A stretch of 64,000 nt of DNA from Adineta steineri (GCA_905250115.1 CAJNOI010000256.1:1-64000); one strand, 5' to 3'. Shown: positions 46,923 to 58,879, counted from the stretch's first letter. Numbers and translations are program-made. Notes: generated from the sequence alone by a model not told the origin.

Positions 46923-47924
46923 TCATTGAATATTCACACGATTAGGTATCGTACGTGCCGTAGTGAAATTGATCGGACGAATAATGTTTCGTTGTCGATG
47001 ATATTGAAGAATTTTTTTAAGTTTTACTCTCAGCTCTGGTAATGATCCAATAGTAAATATTGGAAAAAGAAGAAAAGTATAATAACTAACAAATATCGTA
47101 CGTGATGAAAATTCTGCCCCTATGTACGATGGCATACCACATAAATGAAGAAAAGATATAATTATAGAGGGAAACGGTAAAATTAAATAAAGAAATGAAA
47201 TAATTAGCAACTGAATTGTCATTTTTCGATATCGTCGCCATTGAATCTGTCGATGTGCATAATATTTTTGCCATAAAACGCGTATTAGAAGAGTAATACT
47301 CGAAATAATAATAGTGAAAGTAGGTAGAATTCCATGAACTATTAAATCATATAGAAAGAGTGTTGTATTGTAAAAAGCACAAGAGAAAAAACCTGGTCTA
47401 CTATAATGATCGAAATTATTCACACATTGTGAAGCAAAATATACCAAAATATAATATAGTAGACAATAAAAAATTATTATAAACGGTGGAAAATAATGAA
47501 AAAATATTCGTTTCTTTCTAGTTGATAATAATTGATCATGAAAAATGAGAATATGTCTTTCAATTGTGATCCAAGCGTATAGTAAAAATTGAAGAACATA
47601 TACTTGCCAATCAACATATCCCCAGATAAGACGAAGAACAGGTATTATGGTAAAAGTTTCAAAAGTACGAAAATAATGAATAAAACAAGATATATTTGTT
47701 AGACTATAAAATAGATTAATAAGAAGAAGAATAATCATGGCATAATTATGAAGTTCTCGACGAAGATTACGATTAAGAAGAAGATGATATAAAGCAAATA
47801 AACATCCAATAAGTGATGGAATAATTAAGAAAAGAAATACCCAGAATTGAGTTGAGTAGAATTGCTGTGTATCGACATCAAATATTGATAGATCTTCATT
47901 GGAACTATTATCAACAGTTGACAT
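46923..47924 (-). CDS. orphan rhodopsin-like GPCR
   Basis: 333 residues from the Met at 47924 (MSTVDNSSN, with an N-glycosylation site). An in-frame Met 75 bases upstream is possible but gives an atypical leader. Seven hydrophobic segments are present. The helix 3 end reads YAWITIERHILIFH (ER-H in place of DRY) and helix 5-6 is joined by QIQWRRYRKMTIQLL. The tail is basic (KLKKILQYHRQRN). Similar divergent receptors form a large rotifer family; ligand unknown. Confidence 0.8.
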   Translation of the reverse strand: MSTVDNSSNEDLSIFDVDTQQFYSTQFWVFLFLIIPSLIGCLFALYHLLLNRNLRRELHNYAMIILLLINLFYSLTNISCFIHYFRTFETFTIIPVLRLIWGYVDWQVYVLQFLLYAWITIERHILIFHDQLLSTRKKRIFFHYFPPFIIIFYCLLYYILVYFASQCVNNFDHYSRPGFFSCAFYNTTLFLYDLIVHGILPTFTIIISSITLLIRVLWQKYYAHRQIQWRRYRKMTIQLLIISFLYLILPFPSIIISFLHLCGMPSYIGAEFSSRTIFVSYYTFLLFPIFTIGSLPELRVKLKKILQYHRQRNIIRPINFTTARTIPNRVNIQ

Positions 47925-47999
47925 CGTGGAATAAAATGAAACAGTTATTGAGTACAGACGTGTTGAAGTAATGATGTGAGCGAGAAAAGATTTTGACAA

Positions 48000-50215
48000 T
48001 GATATGCACTATATTTTTATGAATTTTCAAATTAGTAACTCATGGTAAGCATTCTGGAAGATAATTAAAAAGCTGTCAGGCCAGTTCTTGTCTGATAATA
48101 ATATGAAATAACTATTATTTTTCCCTTGTAAGATAATTTAATTATAAGAAAGTACGGAATTTTGTCCTCATAGTATTTTTTAAAGTAGTTTTACTGAATA
48201 ACAAAATCAAATATATACATGTAAGAATTTAAAACATCCCCTGAGGTACAAAAATATTACAAACAATACTATGCATGTGAAATTCTTTTAATCCTAAACG
48301 CGTTTCAGTTGCGTCATCATCATGTTCATATAATGATCATCTCTCCCAAGAGGCATCATATATGACAAATATTTGATTGTTATACATACTTTTAGATTAT
48401 GCAATGAGCGAGGCTAGCACATAATACATTTGATTATAAGTCTATTTACTTGAACCAATGAACTAAAGTAGCTTATCTATCTGTCAGACAGATTTCTATT
48501 TTAACAAGATAATCTTTTAGACGTTAACTGATATGGAAGAAAATATATAGAAAATCGTAAATATATTTCCATTACTTGTGAAAACTATTTCTATATTCAT
48601 AAAGAAAAATATTAATATTAGTTTTTGATAATTATATTTTTTTAATTTTGCTTCGTTTAACAAAGCTTTTAATATCACTATTTCTTATCATATCAAACAG
48701 TAATTCAATAGTACTGTTTAAATTTGATTTTTCATGTGAAAAAAACTTTTGGTGTTTTATTTGATAAAGATAAATTATTTTGGTATGAGAAATTTTAACT
48801 ATTTTATTGATGTGAACTGTTATGTTTGCACGTTCGATCCAAAAAAATGAATAGGTATATTGAGTTTCTTGTGTACGTGAAGACAAAACGAAGAAAACAA
48901 CAACCGCTACATTACATGAAGTTACTATCGAAATATTAAAAGTTTACATTATTAATAATAAGTTCTACCTACTCATTTTTATCCTCAAGATAATGTATGA
49001 GCTATTTATATTAGATTTTAATATAATTTTCAAACTCTTGCGGAGCTTTTTTTGACAATATTGAGGCTCCTTGAGGCATAACTTCTTTTTCAATTTAATA
49101 GTATACAATGTTGAGAACATCAATTATTAGATAGATCAATATGTATCGATGTATGAAGATGCAGTCGATAGTGAATTATCCCTTTACATATATGTATATA
49201 TTCACACTGTCTTACACAAACAAAAAATTAAAAAAGTGAACAACACAATGAGACAGACTATACGTCATTTTGTGTGTATAATACCGAAAGAAAAGAAATA
49301 AATAGGTGAAAGCGGTGTAACATTTTTTTTTTCTTTTGTTGTTCGTAATGATATATATAATTTGATATGTATCTGATCAGCACGAGATTATCAGCACATC
49401 TTTCATTGATATGAGAGCACTAATTCATATATAGTTGTATTTCACTTTCTCGTTAATTATAAAACATTTATCATGTATACGATGAACAAAAAAAATCATA
49501 TATGAATATATTTATCTAACTGCTGATTCACTTTTTTATGAAGATAAATAAAAGTAATGCGTATATCCTTGATCATAAAATCATAATGAAAAAAAAAATA
49601 TATACACGTGCTCGTATCTTGTAATCACTTTTTGTATAGTTTATACTCAAAGCATTCGTCATTCATTTATTCGCTCTCGATTGTCATCAACCGTTATCAC
49701 ATATCATCTCACGGTAACTATAATTATATTGTTAATATTTACCTTGCATTATTCATGAATTGTATTTTACATTTTATGAATTTGTATCATATTGATTATT
49801 TCGAGAAGTATAAACGGTTGCGAATGTTTCCTTGAATTTATTTTTTTGTAGACAATGTAATCTTGTGAAAATATATAAAAGAATAATTCAGTTGAAAAAT
49901 GTTTTGTTAGATGAATACCTTGAATTTTAATACATTCATTATTACATTTAAGAGACGATGTATACATCCAGTTTAGCTTTATCTTAGTACAGATTCGGAA
50001 GAAAAATAAATATTGATGAGATAATATTTGAATATTAATATCGAAAGTCATAAATGAATATTCATTTTTTTTTTGTTGAGAGATTATATACATAGTACTT
50101 TACAATATGTTACTTTTATCATACAGAGAAGTTTCTGTCGATTACATTTTAGTTTTATTACGAATATTAGTGTTGAGATAATAATATAAATTTCAGTTTC
50201 TTACAACGATAGTTT
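48000..50215. other. gene-free AT-rich stretch
   Basis: Short ORFs only, none with recognisable domains. No palindromes of the telomere-like family were found here. Confidence 0.4.
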
Positions 50216-50221
50216 AACTAG

Positions 50222-51994
50222 ATGAGTGAGAGCAATACAATGCGTCTTCAGCGAATGAATAGTCGTCTAATGAGCGAAAAGATCGACAGCTCAAAAATGC
50301 TTAGTCCTATAACTGGTTATGCTCAAGAACCTGTTCTGCCGCTTACTGATGCATGTTACCCATTGGTCAACATTATTGATAACATATCAACATATGCCTC
50401 GGTTGCTTTGGAAGAAACTCCAAATATTCCAGCTGATGGACTAACTCGTGATGAATCAGCTTCAATTCGTCTCTACACAATGGAGTGGACTGATGGACAG
50501 CGCAGTCTCTATATAGTTCTTAATGAGACTCTCAAAGTAGCTGATCGCAACAAATTACGACCATGGTTCAAATACATAAAACTTTTTCTTTCTGCATTGG
50601 TCAAAATTCCATGCGCGCCACCGCAGACTATCTGGCGTGGAGTTCGACGGAATGTTAGTAAAGAATTTCCACATGGTATGCAAGTGACATGGTGGTCTTT
50701 TTCATCATGCACAACAACACTTACTGTGTTAGAGAACGAAGTATATTTGGGCACCAAAGGAGAAAGAACTCTATTTTCCATTGAAGTCTTCAATGGTAGA
50801 AATATACGTGCTCATTCACATTTTGATAATGAGGATGAAGTGTTAATGCTTCCGGGAACTTATATGAAAGTACATTCACAAATGAAATCAGCACCTGATC
50901 TTTATATTATTCATTTGAAACAGGAAATGCCAAAGACAATGTTGATTGAACCACCATTCGAAGGTATGTAGAGAATTTCCAAGATTGACTACGAATTAAA
51001 GCTCTTTTTTTGACTAGGTGCGTCTTTTTATCCAAAAATTTCGTAAGCTTCATTTCTTAACGTTTTATTAACTTTTTTTTCCAAACTTTTTAGCGCTCCG
51101 CTAGGACATTGGTTTCGCAAGAAGAGATTTTTAATTCCCATCATCTTATTAACGATTTCGGTAATCGTGGCAGTTATTCTCGCCGTTCTACTGGGAAGAA
51201 GATCCTCTACAAACATAACACGTATGTTGTTTAAATCTTTTACTTCTGAATTTTGAGGATACTTTTGGTTCTATCTATTTGTAATATCTGATGAATAACC
51301 TATCCTAAATATATATTGATATTATTCTGATCGTAAAACACCATCTTGAGATTGATGTGAGGGTATATTATGTTTATTTAGAATCATACCCATATCCTGA
51401 AATGTAGATTGAGCTGTATGAAAGATATTTAAGTTTTATACATGTTGTTTCGATCAATAGAAAAAGATTTAGAAGAATTTTACCAATTTTTTTTATATTG
51501 CAGCTGTTTTACAAAATAAAGTTCATAACGAAGGTTTAGTCGATGCAAAACCTGTACCTGGATTTCAAGGCCAAAATGGACCAGCGATTGGTTCATGGTT
51601 TCGCGCAAACAATAGTGAAGATGGAAGTAATGGACGGAGCTGGTGCGGTTACAATTATTACGATACTGACAATGGCTTTGCACCAGACATTTTAGTGATG
51701 TGTGAAGGTAATCCATGCACATATTATTCTAGTCCAGATAATTGGAGAAAATATGGTGAACAATATTGTGGTCTCGAGGCAGAAGTAACAAATATCAGAA
51801 CGGGATTGACTAGAAAGATTTATATTAGTGATGCATTCGCGCATGAGTGGGTGGAAAAACCAGGATCCATCAATCTTATGGTAGAATCGTTTAAACAACT
51901 TGCTGGATTCGTTCCATCGAATAAAACTCAAATTATTAAAGTTCTTTGGAAGCTTACCGGAAAACGTAATAATTACTATGCTTTCAAGGGATAG
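50222..51994 (+). CDS. ADP-ribosyltransferase + transmembrane helix + barwin/RlpA-like domain
   Basis: Exons 50222-50963, 51018-51042 (25 nt), 51094-51221 and 51504-51994 join in phase to 461 residues. Residues about 65-245 form a mono-ART with an intact triad: R139 in TIWRGVRRN, S161/S162 in WWSFSSCT, E204/E206 in NEDEVLMLPGT. The microexon gives ASFYPKIS. Residues 268-289 are one membrane helix preceded by RKKR. The C-terminal 130 residues (NGRSWCGYNYYDTDNGFAP, CGLEAEVTNIRTG, IYISDAF, INLMVESFKQLAG, KVLWKLTG) follow the double-psi beta-barrel fold of RlpA, barwin and expansin-like proteins. No signal peptide is present, so the ART half is predicted cytosolic and the barrel outside (type II); this orientation is inference. 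The ART module resembles that of the gene at 14.8-17.0 kb. A telomere-like palindrome lies in the last intron. Confidence 0.82.
51340..51405. repeat. degenerate telomere-like palindrome inside an intron
   Basis: CATCTTGAGATTGATGTGAGGG faces CATACCCATATCCTG inside intron 3 of the ART-barrel gene. Confidence 0.45.
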
Positions 51995-52084
51995 ACTTCA
52001 AACATTCGTTGTTTTTTCTTGGCTGAGTTCGGCTGAGCATGAGATAAACTTTAGCTTCTTCCATTTGAAATAAATTACTACAGA

Positions 52085-52172
52085 ACTTGAGGGTGTGGGT
52101 GTGCAATTAAATGTGAGTAATCATAGAGCAAGAGCTCACCCGCCCACAATCACACTTACACCTTCAATAATA
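52085..52172. repeat. telomere-like palindrome
   Basis: ACTTGAGGGTGTGGGTGTGC faces CACCCGCCCACAATCACAC and ends CACCTTCAA. It lies about 90 bases after the ART-barrel gene. Confidence 0.65.
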
Positions 52173-52591
52173 TATTAGTGTGAAAAATATATTGTTTAGA
52201 AGTAAAAAACATCACATCTATAACTTTTAGTATGTGTTAAGATGGTTAGTTGATTAACACAAAATTTCATAATTATTATTAATAAAAGAATGACGATATC
52301 TTATTAAAAATGTTTTCCTAACCAAAGATAATAATCTGTTCTTCTGTAATGATAAAACAATTGGAATGATTGAATTTTGTTTTTTGTTAATTGAACTATT
52401 CCATAATAATTGGTAGATGATTCCTTTCTTTGATAATAAACACATTATCTGAATGTATTCAACGGCATATAATAACCACAAATAACATTCATTATATACG
52501 GTTGTTATGCATTCAGTACTGTTTCAGAACTTTAAATAGGCGAAAGTAATTTGAGGTACAATTGACATCACTTACTAGTTCCGATGTTAAA

Positions 52592-52684
52592 AGAAGGTGT
52601 GGGTCTGAGCTAGAACGTAGATGTTGGTGTCAATGAAACAAAGATTTACACAACCAAATCCGCATCAGCACTTACCCTCAATGG
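52592..52684. repeat. telomere-like palindrome
   Basis: AAGGTGTGGGTCTGAGC faces CCGCATCAGCACTTACCCTC across a loop of about 45 bases. Confidence 0.55.
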
Positions 52685-52902
52685 AATTCTTAAATTTGAG
52701 CTGTCTCATTTTAACTTTTTTCTTTATTCTAAGAACATTTTTTATTATTATGGTTAGTAAAATTATACAAAAAAATTACAAAAAGGAATCAAAATAGAAG
52801 TAAAAAAATTAGTAACACACTAATGCAAAAAATAAAGACAAAAAAATATTGATTGAAGTCTGTTTGAGGCCATAAACGTTTTTTAGTTGAATAGTTTTTC
52901 TT

Positions 52903-53165
52903 GTCAACTGTTTCACAGCGCTTTTCTCAAGAACACGTATCCGAATTAGAAATAGAAACAGAAAAAGGAGGACCGCTACAAGTATTAGTAACATAAACAG
53001 AACCATAATAAGTATTCGTCGTAAAAGTAAGCATACCAAAAAAACTACCACCAGTATAGGTAGGACCAGTATAAAAATACTTTTGACAGTAAAGAGTACC
53101 ATTATTATTGGTACATGGAGTGCAAGTATTAGTACAACAAACAGTATTACTGCAAGCTTGTGCTA
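52903..53165 (-). CDS. Cys-rich exon, probable C-terminal part of the Thr-rich membrane protein
   Basis: On the minus strand an AATTTTAG acceptor at about 53160 is followed by an open frame rich in paired Cys (NTVCCTNTCTPC, then YCQKYFYTGP, SVYVTNTCSGPPF) ending SNSDTC and a stop. Cys and Thr content suggest an extracellular domain. It lies downstream of the gene at 54.1-55.3 kb on the same strand. The 53.2-53.5 kb stretch between them has coding-like segments in shifting frames, so the full exon chain could not be established. Confidence 0.45.
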
Positions 53166-53689
53166 AAATTCAAATTTAAGAAATATATATTCTTATTGTT
53201 CAAATCAAATAATCAATTAGCTATCAAAGTTTCTGTTTGAAAGCATGGGTGTGAATTGCGATCTGGAGCAAGAATATTGATCGATACAAATACGAATGTG
53301 TCTGATTCTCATGTATTCAGCTGCACTCTCATCAACCATTTTCAGGATGAGAGTAATAAAAGACCTATTACCCTCGTTCCTCACATCTTCTTTTATAAGT
53401 TCATTTAAAATGAACAAGATACTACCACCACTCAATAGGAAGGAGCTATGTAGCAGCATTTGTTTTCAACTCCATGGAACTCATGAGCTCTAACTGTCAC
53501 AGGTATAGTACCGGACTAATCCCATACAGTTTTCCGATGAATGGAACAAAACGGCTTGTAATTGAAAAAGAGGATGAAAATTAAAAAGTAGTTCAATGAA
53601 AATTTGCAATCTCATCGAGGGATGTAACTCTTTATGCATAGTACCACCCACCAAAGTGATACAGACTAATTAGAAAACTTACTCCCTCC

Positions 53690-54310
53690 CGCTGCTGCAG
53701 TCGTAGTTGTTGTTGTAGTTGTTGTTGATGTTGTAGTAGTTGTAGTTGTTGTTGTTGTTGTAGTAGTTGTAGTCGTTGATGTTGTAGTTGTTGTAGTAGT
53801 AGTAGTTGTTGTTGTTGTTGTTGTTGTATCGGTTGTTGTACTCAGAAAAAAAAAANNNNNNNNNNNNNNNNNNNNNNNNNNNNNNNNNNNNNNNNNNNNN
53901 NNNNNNNNNNNNNNNNNNNNNNNNNNNNNNNNNNNNNNNNNNNNNNNNNNNNNNNGACAGAACTTTTTTCTAGACCGAACCATTTTGTGATGAGGAAAGA
54001 TGAATGGTTTAGTTAGTCTTTTACGAAACCTAATTTGAGTCAGAACCCTATTGAAGGGTTCTGAATTTTACCCGCGGGCTGAACCCCTAAAAAGGTTCTG
54101 CAAAACTCCTTAATTTTTTTCTGAGTAGTTGCTGTGGCAGTTGTCGTAGTTGATATGTCAGTTGTGGTGGTAGTTAGTGGCGGTGGTTGTGGTGTTGATG
54201 TTATTGCTGGTAGCGTGGATGGCATACCTGTTGCTGTTAGTGTTGATGTTATGTTGATTGAATTTGTAGTTGATAGATTTGGTAATATTAATGGTGGTAC
54301 TGTCGAAACT
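53690..54310 (-). repeat. Thr-codon low-complexity array with assembly gap
   Basis: (GTT/GTA)n runs encoding polythreonine surround a block of exactly 100 N (53856-53955). The array itself probably caused the gap, so its true length is unknown. Confidence 0.8.
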
Positions 54311-55264
54311 GAAAAAATACTTTATCTTTCAATAAATGGATTTTTATAAGTCTCACAAGGTATTTATTTTGATTTATCTATCTTACCTAAAAGCACTTGA
54401 CCAAACGTGCAAAATCGAACGGAAACTGTGTATGATCCAAGATTTGTTACAATATCGAATGAAGTCGAGCTAAGTTTCGATTGCATATCGGTCTTGGTTG
54501 GAGGTATACATTGCGTAAAGCAACTAGCAGTCCTGCACATAGTTTTTGGGCATTCATTGATGATGATTACAATTATGAGTTTGTCACCTTTGCCTACATT
54601 AGAATCTGCTTCAACTGCATCGCAAGATACTGCATCTCTAAAAGAATGAATAATATGAAAAAGTTCTCATTTAACAAAGAAGATTTTAAAGTAGCTAACC
54701 GTAGTTGCCGTTTTCGCCTCTTGGTGCTTGTAATGCTACCAGTTCCCAAGGAAACCGATTTTACACTTAAGACATCGTTCGAGTACCCCATTTTTTGATT
54801 GAACTGTAAAAGAAAAATATTTATATTGCATATCACATCAGAAAAAATAAAAACGTACTTGACGAGTAAGTGAATCATCATTAGTAATTGATTCCCCAGT
54901 GCTACTGCTGAAATCAGTAGCAAATGCCATATTAAAAGTTCCAGCTGTTAAAAAAAATATAAAAGTAGAATGAAACGATTAGTAGAAATAATATGTTCTT
55001 TACCACTAAGCGCCTTATCTGCTACTACACCAGTTCCTTTCTTCGATACGTACAATGGGATCAATGAACAAACTATTATAACAGCAATGAGGAATACTAC
55101 CACCAAAACTATACATAAAGCTGCTATTGGTAACCATCTTGCTCTTCGTCTAAAAAAAGAGATGTGAAGCATAGGAAACAACGATTAATGGTCATATACT
55201 CATACCTGGTTTCTCTAGGCCTATCGTCAGTATTACCACGAAAATTTTGAAGGTAATTACCCAT
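54120..55264 (-). CDS. type II membrane protein with Thr-rich stalk (partial, interrupted by gap)
   Basis: Six exons can be chained in phase: 55264-55206, 55149-55004, 54944-54859, 54803-54700, 54637-54387 and from about 54309 into the Thr-rich array. The N-terminus (MGNYLQNFRGNTDD) is cytosolic and could be N-myristoylated at Gly2 by inference. A membrane helix follows a basic RRRARW stretch (ALCIVLVVVFLIAVIIV). Outside are a GESITNDDSLTR segment and a Cys-containing domain (VSCDAVEA, INECPKTMCRTASCFTQC, VRFCTFGQ), then a Pro/Thr stalk running into the N gap. The layout (short cytosolic head, helix, Thr stalk, repeat or Cys domain) parallels the kelch gene at 7.2-9.0 kb. Function unknown. 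Confidence 0.65.
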
Positions 55265-55646
55265 GTCTAAAATAAACATCAAATGTTATTTTTGTCTTTT
55301 GACTAACTAATATTTTTAATATTTAAAGATGTAAAAGAAGACAAAATTATTCCACTATGTTTCCTAATAATAACGCACTTTCTACAGAATAGAATACTAA
55401 TTCTAAAATCAACAAAGCGATAAAACAAATTTATAAAACTAAATAATCTCATGCAACAGCATAAATACAACAGATCAAAAATACCACTGATATCATATTC
55501 ACTAAAAGATTAACTATCTTAAATCAAATTGATCGACTAAAAAGAATATATATCAACCGCTTATGTATCCTTAAGTAGAACTTAGAAAAGCATTTGAAAT
55601 ATAATCATATGTTCAAAAAGAGATTTAGAAAACAGTGTAACACATA

Positions 55647-55830
55647 AACAACATCATACACAACAATACTACCCCATATCAATATCTAACAACATCATAC
55701 ACTACAATACCACTCAATAGCAATACCATTATCCAACAACATTATACACAGCGATACAACTCAACATCGATATTAATATCCGACAATATCATACACAACA
55801 ATACCACCCAACATCAATATCATCACCAAT
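55647..55830. repeat. satellite array, unit about 46 bases, four copies
   Basis: Diverged copies of AACAACATCATACACAACA plus ATACCACCCAACATCAATAT start at about 55648, 55688, 55735 and 55782, spaced 40-47 bases. Confidence 0.7.
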
Positions 55831-56119
55831 CGTAGGAACTGCAATTGTGAACCGTTAAAATGTAATCTATACGTTTCTTTATGCACGGTAAATGTTCAAT
55901 CGATCTCAGTACATATTTTTAAAATTATATTAGACCTATAATACTTCTCTTGCGATTGACTACGAGTAAAAAACCTAAAACAAATACCTTACCTTTATTG
56001 TGTTGCGTGTATACGATTTGTGTTTGAAATGAATGATATGCACAGCAGTGTACGTCTGTTATATACGCTTAGCTCTCTTGCATATCCGTTGCTATATTTT
56101 TCTCCCTTTCCAACACATA

Positions 56120-56620
56120 CAGGCACACTCTCTCTCTTTATGTCCTACTTTTTTAATTGCCCTGACCCTTATCTGTTCGCGTACGATTATGTATTATTAT
56201 TTATCCTGTTTCTATTGCTTTATAGCTCACTACGTTGGCGTATCCTCTACCAGTCACTCTCTCTCTGTATGTCCTATTTTTTTAATCGTTCTTATCCTCA
56301 CCTTTTATTGTTATTGTTATCATTATCTCCTTTTCATCCTACTTATATTATCTTATGACTGACTACTTCTGCTATGCTCTCTATAATCACTCACTCTCTT
56401 TATGTCCTATTTTCTTTAATTGTCCAGATCCTCACCTTTTCAGCTGCGACTATCTGTTTTTCATCCTATGTATATTGTTTTGTTCCTCGCTTCATCACTT
56501 TTTCTTTTTATCACTCTTTTTCTTTATCTCCTATTTTTTTCAATTGTTCTGTTTCTCACCTGTTCGCTCTTCATTATCCATTTTTTATTGTGCTTGTATT
56601 ATACAAACAAGTAACGCTCG
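56120..56620. repeat. pyrimidine-rich tandem repeat, unit about 130 bases, four copies
   Basis: CTTTATGTCCTATTTTTTT-type starts recur at about 56137, 56268, 56399 and 56522, each followed by TTGTTCTGATCCTCACCTT-like sequence. The overlapping long ORFs here are repeat artefacts. Confidence 0.65.
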
Positions 56621-56699
56621 TCTGCGGACTCGCTCAGCTCTTTCTCGTAGAAATCGTATTCTACAATACTAAACTTTTTGCTTATACAGTTTGGAAAAA

Positions 56700-57150
56700 T
56701 TAACACCAGATTTGTGTTCTTCCATCCCGCTTACCCTTCGGTCACCCTTATGAAAATTTTTTTTTATATAAATTGGTTCTCTCCATAAAAAAGTGATCCA
56801 TAAAATTATTTTATAAAACTAACATCAGATTCGAAGTCTTCGCATCGAAATATCCCAAAAATGTCTTTTCTAAAAAATCGATTCTCGAATTACCCTCTGA
56901 TACAACTTTCTTGGAGCTATCTTTAAGATTAATAATATTAATTAATTATTAATTGTTTTTTAACTAAAATTAACCTCACATTCGAATTATTGGCACTCGA
57001 TTACCCTTCGGTCAAACTTTTTTCAAAAACTAATAATATCAATTATTAACTGATTATTAACTAATTAATTTTAATAAACTAACCTCAGATTCAAGTTCCC
57101 CACCCTCGATTACCCCCCAGTCAAAGTTTTCCGGAAGTATCTGAAAAATT
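56700..57150. repeat. tandem repeat, unit about 110-150 bases, four copies
   Basis: Each copy begins AACCTCAGATTCGAAG or similar and holds CTCGATTACCCTTCGGTCAA (starts near 56700, 56818, 56970 and 57080). Confidence 0.6.
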
Positions 57151-57159
57151 AAATTCCAA

Positions 57160-58360
57160 TGTTTTTTTGACCCTGCGGACACACAAGCAAGCAAACAATT
57201 TATTCTTACTGGACTCTTCTCTTACGAGAAAGAGAATAAATCTGCCCATACATTACACCACCAACATGCGTAATCATAAGCTATTTCAATTTCATTTTTC
57301 GAAATTTCTCCTCCTAGACCGTAATAGAGTACGCCAAAAAACAGCTAAACAATCAAAAACTATAATTCACCTTCGAAGACTATAGTTATGACTATAAGAC
57401 GATGTTAATTAGATTAATCTTCAATCTTATCTAAATTCTATTCAACATTAGTCACACCACCTGTAATAGTAAATCATAACATCAAACATTATACAGAACT
57501 TCACCGCCCAACACTAGAAATTATACTCAATGTAATGAGATATTCTATTTTCAATCTGTTATAATGTGAAACACATATTCATCCTTCACGTAGTATGAAA
57601 TATTTCTCAATTCATAAAACATTCTATTTATAATGTATAATAATATCAATAATATTTCTGCTTGAAATTATTTGAAATTGTTTCATGAATTCTAAGCATG
57701 TTGAGGATGTGACTGTAAGTATACATAGGATACATCAAAACCCACACCTAGTATAGATAAATTAAAAATCTTATTCGAAAAATCTATATTAAAATTACAG
57801 ATACCCATTGCCTAACGGTTTGATATCATTTGTTATATGTTTTATCTTTAAGAGAAAATATTTAGTGTTTATTAAATATTTGTCCACATGGTGAACAAAA
57901 TTCTCCCGATTGTTCAGAATAAGGTGGAGGCATATATTTCAATTACTATCTAAAAAAACGAAAGAAAATATTTCAATATCATATTTCTTTACATGTTAGA
58001 ATATTAGATGTACTTCATGAATTTTTATTAAAATTAATATTTAATATATTAACTTATATTTATTGTTAATATTTAAAAAAAATATAAAAAAACTGCTGTA
58101 AAGAAATAAAAATGCATTATATAATTAAACTTGATTGATAATATATCATTAAGTGAAGTTAAATTATAGATATTTCGAAAAAAGAGAGCGACAATTAGAT
58201 TGAAATTTGTATCAAGTAATTATCAAGATTCAATTATACGATTAAAATAATAATAAGAAAAAAATATCTATTTTCAAAAATTTATTAATTCTATTTCACA
58301 TCATTTTTACACTTTAAGGAAAAGATGTACGAAATATCGTTTAATATTATTTTAGTGTTA
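57160..58360. other. intergenic, one weak telomere-like palindrome
   Basis: GTTGAGGATGTGACTG at about 57699 faces AAAACCCACACCTAG at 57739. Nothing else recognised. Confidence 0.4.
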
Positions 58361-58365
58361 TATAT

Positions 58366-58862
58366 CAGAGATGTCCATCGCGGTTGAGAGTCTGCCGCTG
58401 CCGCGCCGCGCCGATATGTTAAAAAAGCTAACGCGCCGCTGCCGCGCCGCGACTATAGCAAAACGAAACGTGCCGCGCCCCGCTGCCGCACCGCGCCCCT
58501 ATAAAAATTTGCCGCTACCGCGACGCTGCCGCGATGGGACTTTTAAAAATCTTCCGATTTTCAAGGCTGAGAGTGGTTTAAACGAGAGCTGTTGCTGCTA
58601 ATCGATGAGATTCCTCTAGCTTTACATTGCAGAATACGTTAATGTCGATTTATGTGTGAATTTCGTGATTTTTTAAAATTGTGTCCTCAAAAAGCTGCCG
58701 CTACCGCGCCGCTGCCGCGACTGTATGATAAAAGTTGCTGCCGCACCGCTACCGCGCCGCGACAGTTTCGAAAAAAATCTGCCGCTGCCGCGCCGCGAAC
58801 GCCACGGCGGTCGCGGCGCGGCAGCGGTAGCGGCAGCGGCAGCGCCGCCATGGACATCTCTG
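58366..58862. mobile_element. GC-rich hAT-type MITE with perfect 8-bp target duplication
   Basis: The terminal inverted repeats begin CAGAGATGTCCAT at both ends and continue as GCCGCTGCCGCGCCGCG units. Identical TTATATAT octamers flank it (58358-58365 and 58863-58870). Ends of the C-A-G-n-G type plus an 8-bp duplication are the hAT hallmarks. The 497-base interior is made of GCCGC repeats in both orientations and has no transposase. Local GC is far above the surrounding AT-rich DNA. Confidence 0.88.
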
Positions 58863-58879
58863 TTATATATATATAATAT

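Noticed and set aside
48632..48886. Minus-strand 84-codon ORF
   Set aside because: No domain, signal or splice context; composition like the surrounding AT-rich DNA.
52809..53102. Very hydrophobic minus-strand ORF starting MVLFTVKSIF
   Set aside because: The neighbouring frame gives a Cys/Thr-rich exon with an acceptor site, which is more protein-like.
56020..56703. Hydrophobic ORFs that look like small membrane proteins
   Set aside because: They arise from a pyrimidine-rich tandem repeat read in three frames, giving Leu/Phe/Ser runs.
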